This document shows, piece after piece, positions 62,306 to 64,000 of a stretch of DNA of 64,000 nt; position 1 is the first letter of the stretch; every line of letters starts with the position of its first letter. The notes under the pieces were generated by a model. The model did no database searches. It was not told the origin of the DNA and worked only from the letters and a program-made list of their open reading frames with translations. Origin of the DNA: Paenibacillus castaneae (GTDB lineage: Bacteria; Bacillota; Bacilli; Paenibacillales; Paenibacillaceae); assembly GCF_002884445.1 (NCBI RefSeq), contig NZ_KZ614144.1, positions 971,272-1,035,271 on the forward strand, read 5' to 3'. The position numbers were made by a program, and so were the translations under genes.

Positions 62306-64000
62306 ATGGACGACATTGAAGTTCTTCGAAGACAGCTTGAGCGGGAGAAAAAGGCCCGTAAAGCAGCCGAGCAAATTGCGGAGCAAAAAACCCGAGAAAT
62401 CTATTATGTGAATCAAGATTTGCGTCAATTAAATGATCAGCTAGAGGAATTAGTTAAGGAACGTACGATAGAGCTGTCTAAAGCACGTGATGAAGCGGTT
62501 GAAGCCAATCAAATTAAAAGCCAATTTTTGGCTAATATGAGCCACGAGCTCCGAACCCCGCTTAATGCCATCATTGGTTATAGTGAAATGCTGAAAGAAG
62601 AGGCTGACGAGCTGGGTGAAGAAAGCTTTGCCTCCGATCTGGATAAAATTAATACGGCAGGCAAGCATCTGTTGGTGCTTATTAACGATATTCTTGATCT
62701 GTCCAAGATTGAAGCGGGTAAAATGGAGCTTTATTTGGAAATATGCGATATTCCTCATATGATCCATGAAGTTGTAACAACCGTTTATCCACTGACTGAG
62801 GCGAACAAGAACCGTGTTGAAGTTGATATTCCCGAAGGGTATATAAACACAGATCACACGAAGCTCAGGCAGATTCTTGTTAATGTGCTCAGCAACGCAA
62901 GTAAGTTCACCAAAGAAGGAACGATATGGTTCTCAGCTTCCAATGTTGTTCAAGAGGGCAAACATGGGGTTGAGTTTCGTATTCAAGATACCGGAATCGG
63001 CATGACTGAGGAACAAATCAGCCAGCTGTTTCAATCCTTCAAGCAGGCGGATTCATCAACGACAAGGAAATATGGCGGTACTGGACTAGGCTTGGCTATT
63101 AGCCAGAAGCTGTGCCAAATCATGGGCGGTAAAATTAGCGTCAGCAGTGAATATGGCAAGGGTGCGACGTTCTCCGTCTGGCTTCCACAGCTAGAGAACT
63201 CATCTTCTATAAGAAATGAGTTGCCGACGGATGAACCTATCGTTATGAAGTCAAAGGGATCTCGCACGGTGCTTGTTATTGATGATGATTCGGATATGCA
63301 CCAGTTAATGTATCATTATCTAGGGAAAGAAGAATGGACAGTGGCCGTTGCCAGAGACGGACAAGAAGGTATTCGAATGGCGAAGGAATTAAATCCCGCC
63401 ATCATCTCCTTAGATGTATTGATGCCGGGAATGGATGGATGGAACGTACTGACGACGATCAAGAACGATCCAGAGCTGGCAAGCATTCCTGTTGTGATGA
63501 TTTCTATGACGGACGATAAAAATTTAGGTTATGCGCTCGGAGCGTCAGAATTTCTGACCAAACCTATTTATCGGGACAAATTGTTAGCCGTATTGGACAA
63601 GTATATACATGAGCAGCAAACCCATTCCGTATTGGTTATTGAGGATGATATTCCGACCAGTCAAATGATGACCAAAATGCTTGAAAAAGAAGGATATCGA
63701 GTTACGCGAGCCAGCAATGGGCAGCACGCTCTGCAGTGTGTGAATCGAGCGAAGCCGCAAATGATTCTACTCGATTTAATGATGCCGAAGATGGACGGAT
63801 TTGAATTTGTTACAGAGCTGCGGAAACGAGAAGAATGGTGCTCGATCCCCATCGTGGTCGTTACCGCGAAAAATATTACGGAAGAGGATAGGCTTCGGTT
63901 GAACGGATTTGTAAAAAATATTGTCCAAAAAGGGAATCTGAATCGCGAAGCCTTAATGGATGAAGTTCGTCAGTTAATCGACTTTTCAAACGTTGAGCAG
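62306..64000 (+). CDS. Hybrid histidine kinase with two receivers, 3' truncated by the window
   Basis: The frame from ATG 62306 (GGGGTGAT upstream) is open to the right edge, at least 565 residues. An N-terminal coiled coil (~1-60) without membrane helices is followed by HisKA with [19 protein letters not shown]. HATPase motifs are [20 protein letters not shown] and GTGLGLAI. Then come receiver 1 (~330-440; [18 protein letters not shown]) and receiver 2 (~445-560; [18 protein letters not shown]). It is soluble, consistent with sensing through the adjacent H-NOX. Further domains may lie outside. Confidence 0.92.
   Translation, partial: MDDIEVLRRQLEREKKARKAAEQIAEQKTREIYYVNQDLRQLNDQLEELVKERTIELSKARDEAVEANQIKSQFLANMSHELRTPLNAIIGYSEMLKEEADELGEESFASDLDKINTAGKHLLVLINDILDLSKIEAGKMELYLEICDIPHMIHEVVTTVYPLTEANKNRVEVDIPEGYINTDHTKLRQILVNVLSNASKFTKEGTIWFSASNVVQEGKHGVEFRIQDTGIGMTEEQISQLFQSFKQADSSTTRKYGGTGLGLAISQKLCQIMGGKISVSSEYGKGATFSVWLPQLENSSSIRNELPTDEPIVMKSKGSRTVLVIDDDSDMHQLMYHYLGKEEWTVAVARDGQEGIRMAKELNPAIISLDVLMPGMDGWNVLTTIKNDPELASIPVVMISMTDDKNLGYALGASEFLTKPIYRDKLLAVLDKYIHEQQTHSVLVIEDDIPTSQMMTKMLEKEGYRVTRASNGQHALQCVNRAKPQMILLDLMMPKMDGFEFVTELRKREEWCSIPIVVVTAKNITEEDRLRLNGFVKNIVQKGNLNREALMDEVRQLIDFSNVEQ

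Overview
The window looks like chromosomal DNA of an endospore-forming Firmicute of the Paenibacillus type. Reasons: a purEKBCSQLFMNHD operon in the Bacillales order, PurR boxes plus guanine riboswitches, a LysM/GH18 cortex-lytic (SleL-like) enzyme with a sigma-E-like promoter, a KinB-like kinase, SLH-anchored surface proteins, several lipoproteins, strong AGGAGG ribosome sites and frequent TTG/GTG starts. No rRNA, tRNA or CRISPR array was seen. The species cannot be fixed from the sequence alone.

Layout. (1) 1-5.7 kb: an AT-rich integrated mobile element. It holds the end of a type I restriction hsdR, an XRE repressor, a frameshifted small gene, an FtsK-like DNA pump, a membrane protein, a pMV158-type rolling-circle Rep with an exact TACTACGAC nick site in a hairpin loop, a DUF3173 protein and a tyrosine integrase. 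(2) 5.7-7.45 kb: an orphan KinB-like kinase bracketed by a 15-bp direct repeat and two related terminators. (3) 7.45-20 kb: housekeeping and surface genes: glycine-zipper protein, PadR/CPBP pair with an operator, purine permease behind PurR boxes and a guanine riboswitch, an Sm-like/glycine-rich protein, proline dehydrogenase, a phosphodiester glycosidase operon, a PKD surface protein, MsrAB, a nitroreductase and SleL. (4) 20-34.7 kb: the purine operon, with a ~550-nt leader, a large hairpin between purC and purS, and a 4 x 122-bp palindrome-bearing tandem repeat between purN and purH. (5) 34.8-43.9 kb: polysaccharide deacetylase, VCBS lipoprotein, two-component system, a 39-residue membrane protein, hydrolase, YerB-like lipoprotein and the DUF47-Pit phosphate uptake pair. 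(6) 43.9-45.2 kb: a gene-free tract of three repeat families ending in a cluster of DnaA-box-like sites. (7) 45.2-50.5 kb: DUF559 nuclease, a VrrA/YqfQ-like protein, YerC-like regulator, CbiX-type chelatase, DgkB-like lipid kinase and an RlmCD-type methyltransferase. (8) 50.8-58.9 kb: a surface locus with a YibE/F protein, a divergent HupE/UreJ-like protein, a secreted metallophosphatase with two cohesin-like modules and a dockerin, an SLH protein with a cohesin-like module, and a canonical HupE/UreJ protein. (9) 59-64 kb: DUF1097 protein, exosporium-like protein between duplicated sequences, then an HD-GYP response regulator, an H-NOX gas sensor and a hybrid histidine kinase that runs off the window.

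The best candidate for an undescribed system is region 8: a small non-cellulosomal cohesin-dockerin complex that would dock a phosphatase on the cell wall, encoded between two HupE/UreJ-type membrane proteins. The H-NOX/kinase/HD-GYP locus and the Rep/FtsK mobile element come next. Family names here come from motif recognition, not database searches.
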